A DNA stretch of 64,000 nt from Oceanimonas aquatica (GCF_030732065.1 NZ_JAVBHX010000005.1:186001-250000), one strand, 5' to 3'. Positions 27,815 to 37,019 are shown, counted from the stretch's first letter. Program-made: numbers and translations. Notes: generated by a model not told the origin, from the sequence alone.

Positions 27815-28861
27815 ATGAAACAGTTGTTCACCGCAAGTCTGCTTACCCTGGCCCTGGGCACCACCGCCCAGGCTGCCGACCTCAGCGAACTGGAAGCCAA
27901 GGCCCGGGCCGAAGGCCAAGTCAACAGCGTCGGCATGCCCGACAGCTGGGCCAACTGGAAGGATACCTGGCGGGATCTGGGTAAGCAGTATGGCCTGAAG
28001 CACCAGGACACCGACATGAGCTCGGCCCAGGAAATCGCCAAGTTCGCCGCCGAAAAAGAGGATGCCACCGCCGACATCGGCGACGTGGGCGCCGCCTTTG
28101 CCCCCATCGCCGTGCAGCAGGGCGTAACCCAGCCCTACAAGCCGTCCACCTGGATCGAGATCCCCGACTGGGCCAAGGATGCAGACGGCCACTGGATGCT
28201 GGGCTACACCGGCACCATCGCCTTTATCGTCAACAACGAGCTGGTCAGCAAGGTGCCCACTTCCTGGGCGGATCTGCGCGACGGCGACTACCAGGTCACC
28301 GTGGGTGATGTGGGCGTGGCCGCTCAGGCCAACAGCGCCATTCTGGCCGCCGCCTTTGCGATGGGCGGGGATGAGTCCAACCTGGCGCCGGCCCTCGATC
28401 TGTTCGCGGATCTGGCCCGTCAAGGACGGCTGTCGCCGGTGGACACCAATATCGCCAACCTGGAAAAAGGCGAAATTGAAATGGCGGTGCTGTGGGACTT
28501 CAACGCCCTCAACTACCGGGATCAAATCGACCGTGATCGCTTTACCGTGGTGATCCCGTCGGACGGCTCCCTGATCTCCGGCTATGCCACCATCATCAAC
28601 AAGTACGCCAAAAACCCCAACGCCGCCAAGCTGGCCCGGGAGTACATTCTGAGCGATGCCGGCCAAATCAACCTGGCCCGCGGCTATGCCCGTCCCATTC
28701 GCAGTAACGTGACCCTGCCCGACGATGTGCAGGCCAAGCTGCTGCCCAACGAGATGTACGCCAATGCCCGCCCCATTGCAGACTTCGGTACCTGGGAGCA
28801 AAGCACCAAGCGCCTGCCGCGCCAGTGGCAGACCGAAGTGCTGGTGCACCAGCAGAGGTAA
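27815..28861 (+). CDS. ABC importer periplasmic substrate-binding protein (AfuA/PhnS-like class)
   Basis: Periplasmic receptor of an importer. Its 348 residues start with a signal peptide ending TTAQA before ADLSE. The fold follows the iron/thiamine/phosphonate SBP class, with a first-lobe motif TADIGDVGAAFAP, the hinge stretch GYTGTIAFIVNNELV and the C-terminal AREYILSDAGQINLARGYARPI. It heads a six-gene run encoding two permeases, an ATPase and two phosphohydrolases, and it lies behind a Pho-box-like repeat. A phosphorylated or phosphonate substrate is therefore more likely than iron. The exact ligand cannot be read from the sequence. Confidence 0.85.
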   Translation: MKQLFTASLLTLALGTTAQAADLSELEAKARAEGQVNSVGMPDSWANWKDTWRDLGKQYGLKHQDTDMSSAQEIAKFAAEKEDATADIGDVGAAFAPIAVQQGVTQPYKPSTWIEIPDWAKDADGHWMLGYTGTIAFIVNNELVSKVPTSWADLRDGDYQVTVGDVGVAAQANSAILAAAFAMGGDESNLAPALDLFADLARQGRLSPVDTNIANLEKGEIEMAVLWDFNALNYRDQIDRDRFTVVIPSDGSLISGYATIINKYAKNPNAAKLAREYILSDAGQINLARGYARPIRSNVTLPDDVQAKLLPNEMYANARPIADFGTWEQSTKRLPRQWQTEVLVHQQR

Positions 28862-28863
28862 GC

Positions 28864-29667
28864 ATGCACAAGGTCATACTGATCATCATTGACGGTTTGG
28901 CCCACGAGGTAGCCCGGCACAGCCTGGGCTACCTGCTGGCCATGACCGAAGCGGGCCGCGCCACCGGCTACAAGCTGCAATGCGAGCTGCCGGCATTGTC
29001 GCGCCCCTTGTACGAAACCATTCTCACCGGCACCCGGCCGGTGGACCACGACGTGGTGCACAACGGCGTGGTGCGCCTGAGCAGCGAGACCAGCCTGTTC
29101 CACCTGGCTCAGCGAGCCGGTCTCACCACGGCGGCGGCGGCCTACCACTGGATGAGCGAGCTGTATAACCGCGCGCCCTACGATCCGGTGCGGGATCGCT
29201 TCACTCGGGACGATCAACTGCCCATACAGCACGGCATTTTCTACCACCAGGATGATTACCCCGACAGCCACCTGCTGGTTGACGCCGAGTGGCTGCGCCA
29301 AAGTGCGGATCCGGAGCTGCTGCTGATCCACCCGATGAACGTGGACCATGCCGGCCACCAGTTCGGGCTGGACTCATCCCAGTACCGCAACAGCGCCCGC
29401 CACTTCGATCTGTTGCTGGCCGATTACGTGCCGGGCTGGCTGAAGCAGGGCTACCAGATCATGATCACCAGCGATCACGGCATGAACCGGGACCGCAGCC
29501 ACAGCGGCGCGCTGCCGGAAGAGCGGGAAGTGCCGCTGTTCGTGCTGGGCTCGGCGTTCAGTCACGACAGGCATGCCCACCCGCGCCAGACCGAGCTGTG
29601 CGGCACCCTGGCCAGCCTGCTCGGCATCGACCATCACAAGCCCCAGTGCCGGGAGCTGCTGACATGA
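28864..29667 (+). CDS. Alkaline phosphatase superfamily phosphodiesterase/phosphatase
   Basis: Metal-dependent hydrolase of the nucleotide pyrophosphatase/phosphodiesterase kind; 267 residues, short for the superfamily. The first metal Asp is in ILIIIDGLA. The nucleophile is probably the Ser of ELPALSRPLYETILTG, and the remaining metal ligands lie in NVDHAGHQFG and MITSDHGMN. No signal peptide is seen, so it should act in the cytoplasm on the imported compound. The ATG follows the SBP stop by two bases, and its own stop overlaps the permease start by four bases. Substrate could be a phosphodiester, a phosphonate or a pyrophosphate. Confidence 0.82.
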   Translation: MHKVILIIIDGLAHEVARHSLGYLLAMTEAGRATGYKLQCELPALSRPLYETILTGTRPVDHDVVHNGVVRLSSETSLFHLAQRAGLTTAAAAYHWMSELYNRAPYDPVRDRFTRDDQLPIQHGIFYHQDDYPDSHLLVDAEWLRQSADPELLLIHPMNVDHAGHQFGLDSSQYRNSARHFDLLLADYVPGWLKQGYQIMITSDHGMNRDRSHSGALPEEREVPLFVLGSAFSHDRHAHPRQTELCGTLASLLGIDHHKPQCRELLT

Positions 29668-30575
29668 CCGAGCACACCCTGACCCCGGCCCGTTCATTGA
29701 ACACCGTGCCCCCGGCGGCCACCGGCACCCCTGCAGCCGCCCGCCCTTCTCCCTGGCGGCGCCGGTTGCCGCTGCTGTTGCTGCTGCCCTTTGGCCTGGT
29801 GTTTACGCTGTTTCAGCTGGCGCCCATCGCCTGGGTGGCCATCAACGCCTTTCAGGCCGGCGGCGACTGGAGCCTGGCCAACTTTGGTGACGTCCTCGGC
29901 TCTCCCTATTACCGCCAGTCCTTTACCAACAGCCTGGATCTGGCGTTCTGGTCCAGCCTGGCAGGGCTGGCCATTGCCACTCTTGGCACGGCGGCGCTGC
30001 GCCGGGTACCGGGCCGGCTGCAAAACGCCGTGGTGGCCTTTACCACCATGGCCAGCAACTTTTCCGGCGTGCCCCTGGCCTTTGCCTTTATCGTGCTGCT
30101 GGGCATGAACGGCGCCCTGACCCTGTTGCTGCAGCAGCTGGGGCTGGCCGAACAGTTCAACCTCTATTCTCGTGGCGGCCTGCTGGTGCTCTACACCTAC
30201 TTCCAGGTGCCATTGGCTGTGCTGTTGCTGTACCCGGCCTTTGATGCCGTGCGCGACGACTGGCGCGACGCCGCCGCCCTGCTGGGGGCCGGCCCGGTGC
30301 GCTACTGGCTGCGGGTGGTGCTGCCGGTGCTGAGCCCGGCCCTGCTCGGCACCTTTATCATTTTGCTGGCCAACGCCCTCGGCGCCTACGCCAGCACCTA
30401 TGCGCTGATGACCAGCAACTACAACCTGGTCACCATTCAAATCGCCGGCCTGGTGGCGGGAGACATCTTCCTCGAGCCCCAGCTGGCGGCGGCGTTGTCG
30501 TTATTGCTGATGGCCCTGCTGGTGCTGGTCACCGCCGTTAACCAGTGGCTTGTTGCCCGGAGTCGTCATGTCTAA
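29664..30575 (+). CDS. ABC importer permease, first subunit
   Basis: Inner-membrane subunit of the importer. The 303 residues carry about six membrane helices, beginning LPLLLLLPFGLVFTLFQLAP. The coupling-helix motif lies near DWRDAAALLGAGPVRYWLRVVLP, quoted here as WRDAAALLGAGP. The N-terminal 30 residues are a Pro/Ala-rich cytoplasmic tail. I take the ATG at 29664 because it overlaps the phosphodiesterase stop (ATGA). It pairs with the next gene, which encodes the second permease; in size and order the two resemble PhnU/PhnV or PotB/PotC types. Confidence 0.88.
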   Translation: MTEHTLTPARSLNTVPPAATGTPAAARPSPWRRRLPLLLLLPFGLVFTLFQLAPIAWVAINAFQAGGDWSLANFGDVLGSPYYRQSFTNSLDLAFWSSLAGLAIATLGTAALRRVPGRLQNAVVAFTTMASNFSGVPLAFAFIVLLGMNGALTLLLQQLGLAEQFNLYSRGGLLVLYTYFQVPLAVLLLYPAFDAVRDDWRDAAALLGAGPVRYWLRVVLPVLSPALLGTFIILLANALGAYASTYALMTSNYNLVTIQIAGLVAGDIFLEPQLAAALSLLLMALLVLVTAVNQWLVARSRHV

Positions 30576-31350
30576 GCCTCCCCTGTCCGCCCGACTTACG
30601 GTCTGGACCCTGGTGGTCCTGCTGGCCTCCCCCATCGCCATTACCCTGGCCTACTCCCTGGCCGAGAGCTGGGGCGCCCACATTCTGCCGCAAGGGTTCA
30701 GTACCGAATGGTATGCCAAACTGTGGACCGACAGCCGCTTTCTGGCCGCCTTTGGTCGTTCGCTGCTGGTGTGTCTGGCGGCGCTCGCGCTCAGCCTGGT
30801 GCTGATATTGCCGGCGCTGTTTGTGGTGTTTTACTACTTTCCCAAGCTCAAAGGGCTGATGAACCTGCTGGTGCTGCTGCCCTTTGCGGTGCCGCCTGTG
30901 GTGTCGTCGGTGGGCCTGCTGCAACTGTACGCCGGCGGCCCGCTGCCCCTGGTGGGCACGCCCTGGATCCTGGTGCTGTGCTACTTCACCCTGAGCCTGC
31001 CCTTTATGTACCGGGCCCTGGCCAACAACCTGGAGGCGGTCAACCTGCCCGATCTGATGGATGCCGCCCACCTGCTGGGCGCCAGCACCACCCGCGCCTT
31101 TTTGCGAGTGGTGCTGCCCAACCTGCGCAATGGCCTGCTCAGCGCCCTGTTTCTGGCGTTTTCCTTCCTGTTCGGGGAGTTCGTGTTTGCCAACCTGCTG
31201 GTGGGTACCCGCTTTGAAACCCTGCAGGTCTACCTGTACAGCCAGCGCACCACCAGCGGCCACTTCACCAGCGCCATGGTGATGTCCTATTTCCTGTTTA
31301 TCGGCCTCGCCACCTGGGTGGCGCTGCGCCTGCAATCCCGGAGCACCTGA
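30568..31350 (+). CDS. ABC importer permease, second subunit
   Basis: Partner permease of 260 residues with six predicted helices, starting near LTVWTLVVLLASPIAITLAY. The EAA-like loop is LMDAAHLLGASTTRAFLRVV, which should contact the ATPase. The ATG at 30568 overlaps the first permease by eight bases. An ATG 18 bases upstream in frame is less likely because it lies deeper in the preceding gene. The stop shares a base with the ATPase start. Confidence 0.88.
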   Translation: MSKPPLSARLTVWTLVVLLASPIAITLAYSLAESWGAHILPQGFSTEWYAKLWTDSRFLAAFGRSLLVCLAALALSLVLILPALFVVFYYFPKLKGLMNLLVLLPFAVPPVVSSVGLLQLYAGGPLPLVGTPWILVLCYFTLSLPFMYRALANNLEAVNLPDLMDAAHLLGASTTRAFLRVVLPNLRNGLLSALFLAFSFLFGEFVFANLLVGTRFETLQVYLYSQRTTSGHFTSAMVMSYFLFIGLATWVALRLQSRST

Positions 31351-32366
31351 TGTTCTATCTGGAAGTTGCCCATCTCGCCAAATCCTTTGGCGACACTCGC
31401 GTGTTTAGCGACATTGACTTCGATATTCGCCGGGGCGAGCTGGTCACCCTGCTCGGCCCCTCGGGCTGTGGCAAGTCGACCCTGCTGCGCAGCCTGGCCG
31501 GCCTGGTCAGCCCGGACCATGGCCATATTCGCGTGGCCGGTGAAGACATCACTCACCTCAAACCCCAGAAGCGGGGCATCGGCATGGTGTTTCAGAGCTA
31601 TGCCCTGTTTCCCAATCTGACGGTAGCCGGCAACATCGCCTTTGGCTTGGCGCTGCAAAAGCTGAACCGGGCCGAGCTGAACCGCCGAGTGGCAGAGGTG
31701 ATCGAGCTGGTGGACTTGAAAGGCCGTGAGAAGCACTACCCCTCTCAGCTTTCCGGCGGCCAGCGCCAGCGGGTGGCCCTAGCCCGGGCCCTGGTGGTGC
31801 AGCCGCGCATTCTGCTGCTGGACGAGCCGCTGTCGGCGCTGGACGCCCCCATTCGCAAACGGCTGCGCGAGCAGATTCGGCGCATTCAGCAACAGCTCGA
31901 GCTCACCACGGTATTCGTGACCCACGATCAGGAAGAAGCGCTGACCCTGTCGGATCGCATCTTTGTGATGAACCAGGGCAGTATCGTGCAGGCCGACACC
32001 GCCGAAGGCGTCTACACCCGGCCGGTCAATGACTTTGTCGCGGGCTTTATGGGCAGCTACAACCTGCTTGGCCCCGAGCAGGCCGCCGCCCTGTTCGGCC
32101 TTAACATTCATGGCCGGCTGGCCATTCGCCCCGAGACCATTTACATTCGCGAGCCGGGCCGCGACTATGGTCCGGCCATGACCACTCCCCTGCCGGCCCG
32201 AGTGGAGCACCACCAGCTGCTGGGCAACGTGATCCGCTACCGCATGCGACTGGCCCACGCCACCCTGGAGGTGGATACCCTCAACCGGGGCCCGGCCTCA
32301 CTGCTGTCCATAGGCAGCCGAGTGGAGCTGCTGTTGCCCAAGAACGAACTGAAAGAGGTTGCCTGA
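31350..32366 (+). CDS. ABC importer ATP-binding protein (PotA/UgpC/PhnT-like)
   Basis: ATPase that powers the importer. It has 338 residues with Walker A GPSGCGKSTLLR, Q-loop FQSYALFPN, signature QLSGGQRQRVALARAL and Walker B ILLLDEPLSALD, and the switch His in FVTHDQEEA. A C-terminal TOBE-like regulatory domain occupies about 240-338. Start and stop share bases with both neighbours, so the operon is tightly coupled. Confidence 0.92.
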   Translation: MFYLEVAHLAKSFGDTRVFSDIDFDIRRGELVTLLGPSGCGKSTLLRSLAGLVSPDHGHIRVAGEDITHLKPQKRGIGMVFQSYALFPNLTVAGNIAFGLALQKLNRAELNRRVAEVIELVDLKGREKHYPSQLSGGQRQRVALARALVVQPRILLLDEPLSALDAPIRKRLREQIRRIQQQLELTTVFVTHDQEEALTLSDRIFVMNQGSIVQADTAEGVYTRPVNDFVAGFMGSYNLLGPEQAAALFGLNIHGRLAIRPETIYIREPGRDYGPAMTTPLPARVEHHQLLGNVIRYRMRLAHATLEVDTLNRGPASLLSIGSRVELLLPKNELKEVA

Positions 32367-33019
32367 TGAACCTGGCCATATTTGATCTGGACGAAACCCT
32401 GATTGCCGGAGATTCCGCCACCCTGTGGCTGACGTTTCTGGCCGAACGCGGCCTGGTGAGCGACGCCCTGCTGGCCGAAGAGCAGCGGCTGATGGACGAT
32501 TACTACGCCGGTATCCTCGATATGGACGCCTACATGGCGCTGACCCTGGCGCCGCTGGAAGGCCGCCGCCCGGAAGACATCACTGCGCTGGTGAATGAGT
32601 TTATCGGTCGTCACATTGCGCCCATCGTTTACCCTCAGGCAAAGGCACGGCTCGACTGGCATCGCGCCCAGGGCCACCGCTGCCTGGTGATTTCCGCCAC
32701 CGGCGAGCACCTGGTGAAACCCATCGCCCATCACCTGGGCGTGGCGGATGCCATTGGCGTGCAGACCGAGATCGCCAACGGCCGCTACAGCGGCCGGCCG
32801 CAAGGCATTTACAGCTTTCAGCACGGCAAGGTGGTGCGCCTCGGTCACTGGCTGCGGGATCAAGGCCTGGAGCCCGGCTTCTGCTACGGCTACAGCGACT
32901 CCCACAACGATCTGGCGCTGCTGGAATACGTGGATGAAGCCGCGGTGATCAATGGCAGCGATGCCCTGAACACCATCGCCACCGAGCGAGGCTGGCAGCA
33001 GTTAAGCTGGCAATTGTAG
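32366..33019 (+). CDS. HAD-IB family phosphatase (SerB-like fold)
   Basis: Phosphomonoesterase of 217 residues. Motif I is FDLDETLIAGDSA (nucleophile Asp9, acid Asp11), motif II is VISATGEHL, and motif IV is GYSDSHNDLALLE. The cap sits between motifs I and II, as in phosphoserine phosphatase. As the last gene of the importer operon it could remove phosphate from the product of the phosphodiesterase, giving free phosphate to the cell; that pathway is inferred. Its stop codon TAG lies inside a TGTAGGCCCG repeat unit (33015-33024) that recurs after phhB. Confidence 0.87.
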   Translation: MNLAIFDLDETLIAGDSATLWLTFLAERGLVSDALLAEEQRLMDDYYAGILDMDAYMALTLAPLEGRRPEDITALVNEFIGRHIAPIVYPQAKARLDWHRAQGHRCLVISATGEHLVKPIAHHLGVADAIGVQTEIANGRYSGRPQGIYSFQHGKVVRLGHWLRDQGLEPGFCYGYSDSHNDLALLEYVDEAAVINGSDALNTIATERGWQQLSWQL

Positions 33020-33090
33020 GCCCGAAGTTATTCAGGCGGCGGTGCCGTATGTCAGGCTATTACCCCGTTAACATGGGGCCTAATGAACAT

Positions 33091-33689
33091 TCATCCAAAG
33101 AGCTTCCTCGCAAGCTCAGCCACGGTTTTACCCTGGTAGCGGGCGATGGCCAGCTCCCGTTCGTCGGGCCGGCGCGAGCCGTCGCTCCCGGCCAGGGTCG
33201 TCGCACCGTAGGGGGTGCCGCCGCCCACCTGTGAGATATCGGCCACTTCCGGAGCGGCATAGCCGATGGGCACGATAATCATGCCGTGGTGGGCCAGGGT
33301 GTTCCAGGTGCTGGTAATGGTGGTTTCCTGACCACCACCGGTGCCGGTGGAGCTGAACACGCTGGCCAGCTTGCCCACCAGGCCGCCATTGGCCCAGAGC
33401 CCGCCGGTCTGATCGAAGAAATTGCGCATCTGGCCACTCATGTTGCCAAACCGGGTGGGCGTGCCAAAAATAATGGCGTCGTAATCGCCAAGCTCTCCGG
33501 GCTGGCGACTTCCGCTTTTTGATCCACCTTGCCGCCGGCCTGTTTGAACGCTTCTTCCGGCATGGTTTCGGGGACCCGTTTGATGGTGACCTCGACGCCG
33601 GCCACCTCACCCGCGCCCTTGGCCACCGCCTCGGCCATGGTTTCGATATGACCATACATGGAGTGATACAACACCAGCAGTTTGCTCAT
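33091..33689 (-). pseudogene. wrbA: NAD(P)H:quinone oxidoreductase WrbA, interrupted by a one-base frameshift
   Basis: Flavodoxin-like quinone reductase. Frame one starts [20 protein letters not shown] and goes out of frame after ASPESLA. The other frame encodes [20 protein letters not shown] through [12 protein letters not shown] and PIGYAAPEV to the normal C-terminus ARKLFG. Inserting one base near 33487 restores a protein of 199 residues, close to the 198 of E. coli WrbA, with every motif intact. Either the gene is freshly broken or the sequence has an error there. The start ATG (33687-33689) has AGGAGA upstream. Confidence 0.9.
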
Positions 33690-33753
33690 TTCGCTTCTCC
33701 TGTGCCTTGTGAATACCGCCCTTCACACTCTAGTTGCGACAGGCACAAGGCAC

Positions 33754-33785
33754 AAAAAAACGGCACTCCAGAGAGTGCCGTTTTT
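33754..33785. terminator. Bidirectional terminator between DUF2750 gene and wrbA
   Basis: Perfect 8-base stem CGGCACTC (33761-33768) / GAGTGCCG (33773-33780) with loop CAGA, flanked by seven A on the left and five T on the right. It can end transcription in both directions; on the minus strand it ends the DUF2750 gene. Confidence 0.85.
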
Positions 33786-33804
33786 GCGAACTTAACCGAC
33801 AGCG

Positions 33805-34146
33805 TCAGGCAAATTCCTTCACCATTTCCAGTACGTCCAGCTCAATGCCATCGAGCTCTTCATTCCAGTTGGGGCCAATGCGTACGCCGTCTTCCGACAG
33901 GTCTTCCACCCAGATTTCCAGAAATTCGGCCAGGGAGATTTCAAAGGGCTCATACTCGGCCCACTCGTCCACACACTGAGCCTGGGCCTCGGCCTTGGTG
34001 GACCACAAGGGCATCACTTCGGTATCCTGAAACTCGGTGGAATCACACACCACCCACTCGTCTCCGAAGCGAAGCCCCCACATCAGGTTGTCGGCTTTCA
34101 CCTGTTCGATAAAACGCTGGTATTCTGGCTGGTGGAGCTGGCTCAT
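33805..34146 (-). CDS. DUF2750 family protein
   Basis: A 113-residue soluble acidic protein (MSQLHQPEYQRFIEQVKADN, then LRFGDEWVV and SLAEFLEIWVEDL). The pattern of a short helix pair followed by a Trp-rich strand region is that of DUF2750, a family without known function. I take the ATG at 34144-34146; the open frame continues upstream to 34263 but that part is AT-rich and reads as non-coding. It stands alone, with a terminator behind it. Confidence 0.82.
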   Translation of the reverse strand: MSQLHQPEYQRFIEQVKADNLMWGLRFGDEWVVCDSTEFQDTEVMPLWSTKAEAQAQCVDEWAEYEPFEISLAEFLEIWVEDLSEDGVRIGPNWNEELDGIELDVLEMVKEFA

Positions 34147-34281
34147 TATGGTCACCTTTGGCTTAATGAGGGGAAGACACCCCGAATGGGGGCGATACTG
34201 AACCAAATTAACCTTAGACTCAATCAAAACAATATTAAAAACAATGCGACGCAGTGCCCACACTAACTAAGGAGGTGGCGT

Positions 34282-34929
34282 ATGAAATTGCCCGCCAAAC
34301 ACAGGGTAGCCAGTATTGACGTGGATGCCCAGTATACCTTTACCCCCGTTTGTCCCGATGAACTGCCGGTGGCCGGCGGTGATACCATTGCTCCCGAGCT
34401 CAACCGCCAGGCCGCCTTTGCCGGCTTTCGCCTGGGCTCCAAGGACGCCCACTCACCCTCGGCAACCTGGGTCGCCAGTGACGACAAGCCCGCCTTCAGC
34501 AAGGTGGACGGCGACCACGCCGACATTCGCTGGCCCCTGCATGCGGTGCCCGGTACCAAAGGCTTTGAACTGCTCGACGGCCTGCCTCACCCCGCCGACT
34601 ACGACTTTTTCGTGTGGAAAGGGGTCGAGCCCGACATGCACCCCTACGGCGCCTGCTATCACGATCTGGCCGAGCGCCAGAGTACGGGCGTCATTGAGTT
34701 CCTGCGCGGCAACGACATTAGCACAGTGCTGGTGGGGGGCCTGGCCACCGATTACTGCGTGTTTCATACGGTGAAACAGCTGCTGGCTGCCGGTTTTAAC
34801 GTGGTCGTCAACCGCGCCGCCACTCGCGGGGTGGCCGACGACAGCAGCCGCCATGCCATGGCCGAGATGATCCAGCTGGGTGCTCACTTCGTGCACGATG
34901 CCGGCGAGCTGGAGCAGCCCGATGACTGA
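34282..34929 (+). CDS. pncA: Nicotinamidase (isochorismatase-like cysteine hydrolase)
   Basis: Hydrolyses nicotinamide to nicotinate in NAD salvage. The 215 residues show Asp14/Asp16 in IDVDAQYTFTP, the catalytic Lys in FVWKGVEPDMHPYGA, and the cis-peptide and nucleophilic Cys in GGLATDYCVFHTV. AAGGAGGT stands five bases before the ATG, one of the best ribosome sites in the window. Its stop overlaps the next gene, pncB, by eight bases, which supports the NAD-salvage role over other isochorismatase-like functions. Confidence 0.9.
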   Translation: MKLPAKHRVASIDVDAQYTFTPVCPDELPVAGGDTIAPELNRQAAFAGFRLGSKDAHSPSATWVASDDKPAFSKVDGDHADIRWPLHAVPGTKGFELLDGLPHPADYDFFVWKGVEPDMHPYGACYHDLAERQSTGVIEFLRGNDISTVLVGGLATDYCVFHTVKQLLAAGFNVVVNRAATRGVADDSSRHAMAEMIQLGAHFVHDAGELEQPDD

Positions 34930-36118
34930 GCCCGTCATTCGCTCTCTGCTAGACACCGATCTGTACAAATACACCATGATGCAGGCGGTGCTGCACCAGC
35001 ACCCGGCGGCAGAAGTGGAATACCGTTTTCGCTGCCGTACACCGAACGTGGACTTTTCCGCCTGTTTCGATGACATCAGCCGGGAAATCGACCACCTCTG
35101 CACCCTGCAGCTGGCCGACGACGAGCTCGACTACCTGGCCGGACTCGACTACCTCAAACCCGATTTCATTCATTTTCTGCGACTGTTCCGGCTGGACCGG
35201 CGCTTTGTGCAGCTGGAATGCATTGACGGCCGGCTGGAGCTCGGCATTCGCGGCCCCTGGCTGCATACCATTTTGTTTGAGGTGCCGCTGCTGGCCATCA
35301 TCAGCGAGGTGTATTGCCGCCATCACTACTCAAGCCCCGACTGGCACCACGCCCGGGAAAAAATGCAGCAAAAAATCGACCTGGTGACCCGTACCAAGGG
35401 CAGCGAGGGCTTTCGCTTTTCCGACTTTGGTACCCGTCGGCGCTTTTCCGGGCGTTGGCACAAGGAAGTGGTGCAGGCCTTTGCCAAGGGACTGCCCGAG
35501 CAGTTTTCCGGTACCAGCAACCTGATGCTGTCGCGGCATATTGGCCGGCCGCCCATGGGCACCATGGCCCACGAGTTTTTGCAGGCGTTTCAGGCACTGG
35601 GGCCACGCCTTATCGACAGCCAGAAGGCAGCCCTGGACGCCTGGGTACGGGAATACCGGGGCCGGCTCGGCATCGCCCTCACCGATGTGGTGGGCGTGGA
35701 TGCCTTTCTGCGCGACTTCGATCTCTACTTTGCCAAGCTGTTTGACGGCCTGCGCCACGACTCGGGCGATCCGGTCGCCTGGACCGAAAAGGCCCTGGCC
35801 CACTATCGCAAACTGAAGATCGACCCATGCAGCAAGCGGCTGGTGTACAGCGACGCCCTCACCGTGGAGCGGGCGCTGGATCTTTACCGGCGGTTCGCCG
35901 GCCAGTGCCGACCGGCCTTTGGCATTGGCACTCACCTGACCAACGACGTAGTGGACAACAAGCCGCTGAGCATGGTGATCAAGATGACCCGCTGCAACGG
36001 CCAGGCGGTGGCCAAGCTCTCCGACAGCCCGGGCAAGGCCATGTGCGAGGACGCCGGCTACCTGACCTATCTGTCCCAGGTGTTTGGGGTGCCGACGCCC
36101 ACCGTAAACCAGGGCTGA
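34922..36118 (+). CDS. pncB: Nicotinate phosphoribosyltransferase
   Basis: Converts nicotinate and PRPP to nicotinate mononucleotide, the second step after nicotinamidase. The 398 residues start IRSLLDTDLYKYTMMQAVLH, a strong family marker. RFSDFGTRRRFS and the phospho-acceptor-like His region GTSNLMLSRHIGRPPMGTMAHE follow, quoted here as LSRHIGRPPMGTMAHE. LFDGLRHDSGDP forms the PRPP-binding segment. I take the ATG at 34922 because the eight-base overlap with pncA is typical. Both genes make a two-gene NAD salvage operon. Confidence 0.95.
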   Translation: MTEPVIRSLLDTDLYKYTMMQAVLHQHPAAEVEYRFRCRTPNVDFSACFDDISREIDHLCTLQLADDELDYLAGLDYLKPDFIHFLRLFRLDRRFVQLECIDGRLELGIRGPWLHTILFEVPLLAIISEVYCRHHYSSPDWHHAREKMQQKIDLVTRTKGSEGFRFSDFGTRRRFSGRWHKEVVQAFAKGLPEQFSGTSNLMLSRHIGRPPMGTMAHEFLQAFQALGPRLIDSQKAALDAWVREYRGRLGIALTDVVGVDAFLRDFDLYFAKLFDGLRHDSGDPVAWTEKALAHYRKLKIDPCSKRLVYSDALTVERALDLYRRFAGQCRPAFGIGTHLTNDVVDNKPLSMVIKMTRCNGQAVAKLSDSPGKAMCEDAGYLTYLSQVFGVPTPTVNQG

Positions 36119-36215
36119 CACCACCGTAACGCCAAACTGCCACCCTGCCCTTCTCAGTGGTCACTCAAGTCTCTAGATTTAAAGACAAAATGACACTGAC
36201 GAAGGGCAATGCTGC

Positions 36216-37010
36216 ATGAACGCCTCCACCTACGTGGCCCGTACTCCCGGGCCCGATGGCATCATTCATTACACGGAGGAAGAAAACGCCATCTGGCACA
36301 CGCTGATTACGCGCCAGCTCCGCTGCGTGCAGGATCGCGCCTGTGATGAATACCTGACGGGGCTGAAGCGGCTAAACCTGCCTCATGACCGCATTCCCCA
36401 GCTGGACGAGATCAACCGGGTCTTGCAGCCCACCACCGGCTGGCGCGTGGCCAGAGTGCCGGCGCTGATCTCCTTTGACCGCTTTTTCGAACTGCTGGCC
36501 GACCGGCAGTTTCCGGTGGCCACCTTTATTCGCCGGCGGGAAGATCTCGATTATCTGCAGGAGCCGGATATCTTTCATGAGCTGTTTGGCCACTGCGCCA
36601 TGCTTACCAATCCGGCTTTTGCCCGCTTTACCCATACCTATGGACAACTCGGCCAGAGCGCCACGCCCAAAGAGCGCGGCTTTCTGGCACGGCTGTACTG
36701 GTTTACCGTGGAGTTCGGCCTGCTCAACACGCCCCAAGGCCGGCGCATCTACGGCGGTGGCATACTGTCGTCGCCGGGCGAAACCCAGTACGCCTTTGAA
36801 TCGAGCGAGCCCGAATTCCGGCCCTTTAACCTGCTGGACGTGCTGCGCACCCCCTACCGCATCGACATTATGCAGCCCATCTACTATGTACTGGAGAGCC
36901 TGGACGATCTGTTCGCCATTGCCGATATGGACATCATGGCCGAGGTTCGCAAGGCACAACAGTTAGGGCTGTTTGAGCCCACTTTCCCACCCAAACAAAC
37001 CGCCGTTTAA
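36216..37010 (+). CDS. phhA: Phenylalanine-4-hydroxylase
   Basis: Iron and tetrahydropterin-dependent hydroxylase making tyrosine from phenylalanine. The 264 residues fit the monomeric bacterial enzyme. The iron ligands are the two His of DIFHELFGHCAML and the Glu of YWFTVEFGLL. The pterin-binding region is near RVPALISFDRFFELLADRQF, quoted as RVPALISFDRFF. The pterin-recycling enzyme gene follows by nine bases. HPPD, further along tyrosine breakdown, is encoded at 60584-61657. Confidence 0.95.
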   Translation: MNASTYVARTPGPDGIIHYTEEENAIWHTLITRQLRCVQDRACDEYLTGLKRLNLPHDRIPQLDEINRVLQPTTGWRVARVPALISFDRFFELLADRQFPVATFIRRREDLDYLQEPDIFHELFGHCAMLTNPAFARFTHTYGQLGQSATPKERGFLARLYWFTVEFGLLNTPQGRRIYGGGILSSPGETQYAFESSEPEFRPFNLLDVLRTPYRIDIMQPIYYVLESLDDLFAIADMDIMAEVRKAQQLGLFEPTFPPKQTAV

Positions 37011-37019
37011 GGAGCATTC

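Noticed and set aside
36119-36215. Sigma-54 or TyrR site before phhA, as known in other bacteria
   Set aside because: No TGGCAC-N5-TTGC or TGTAAA-N6-TTTACA match is visible in the interval.
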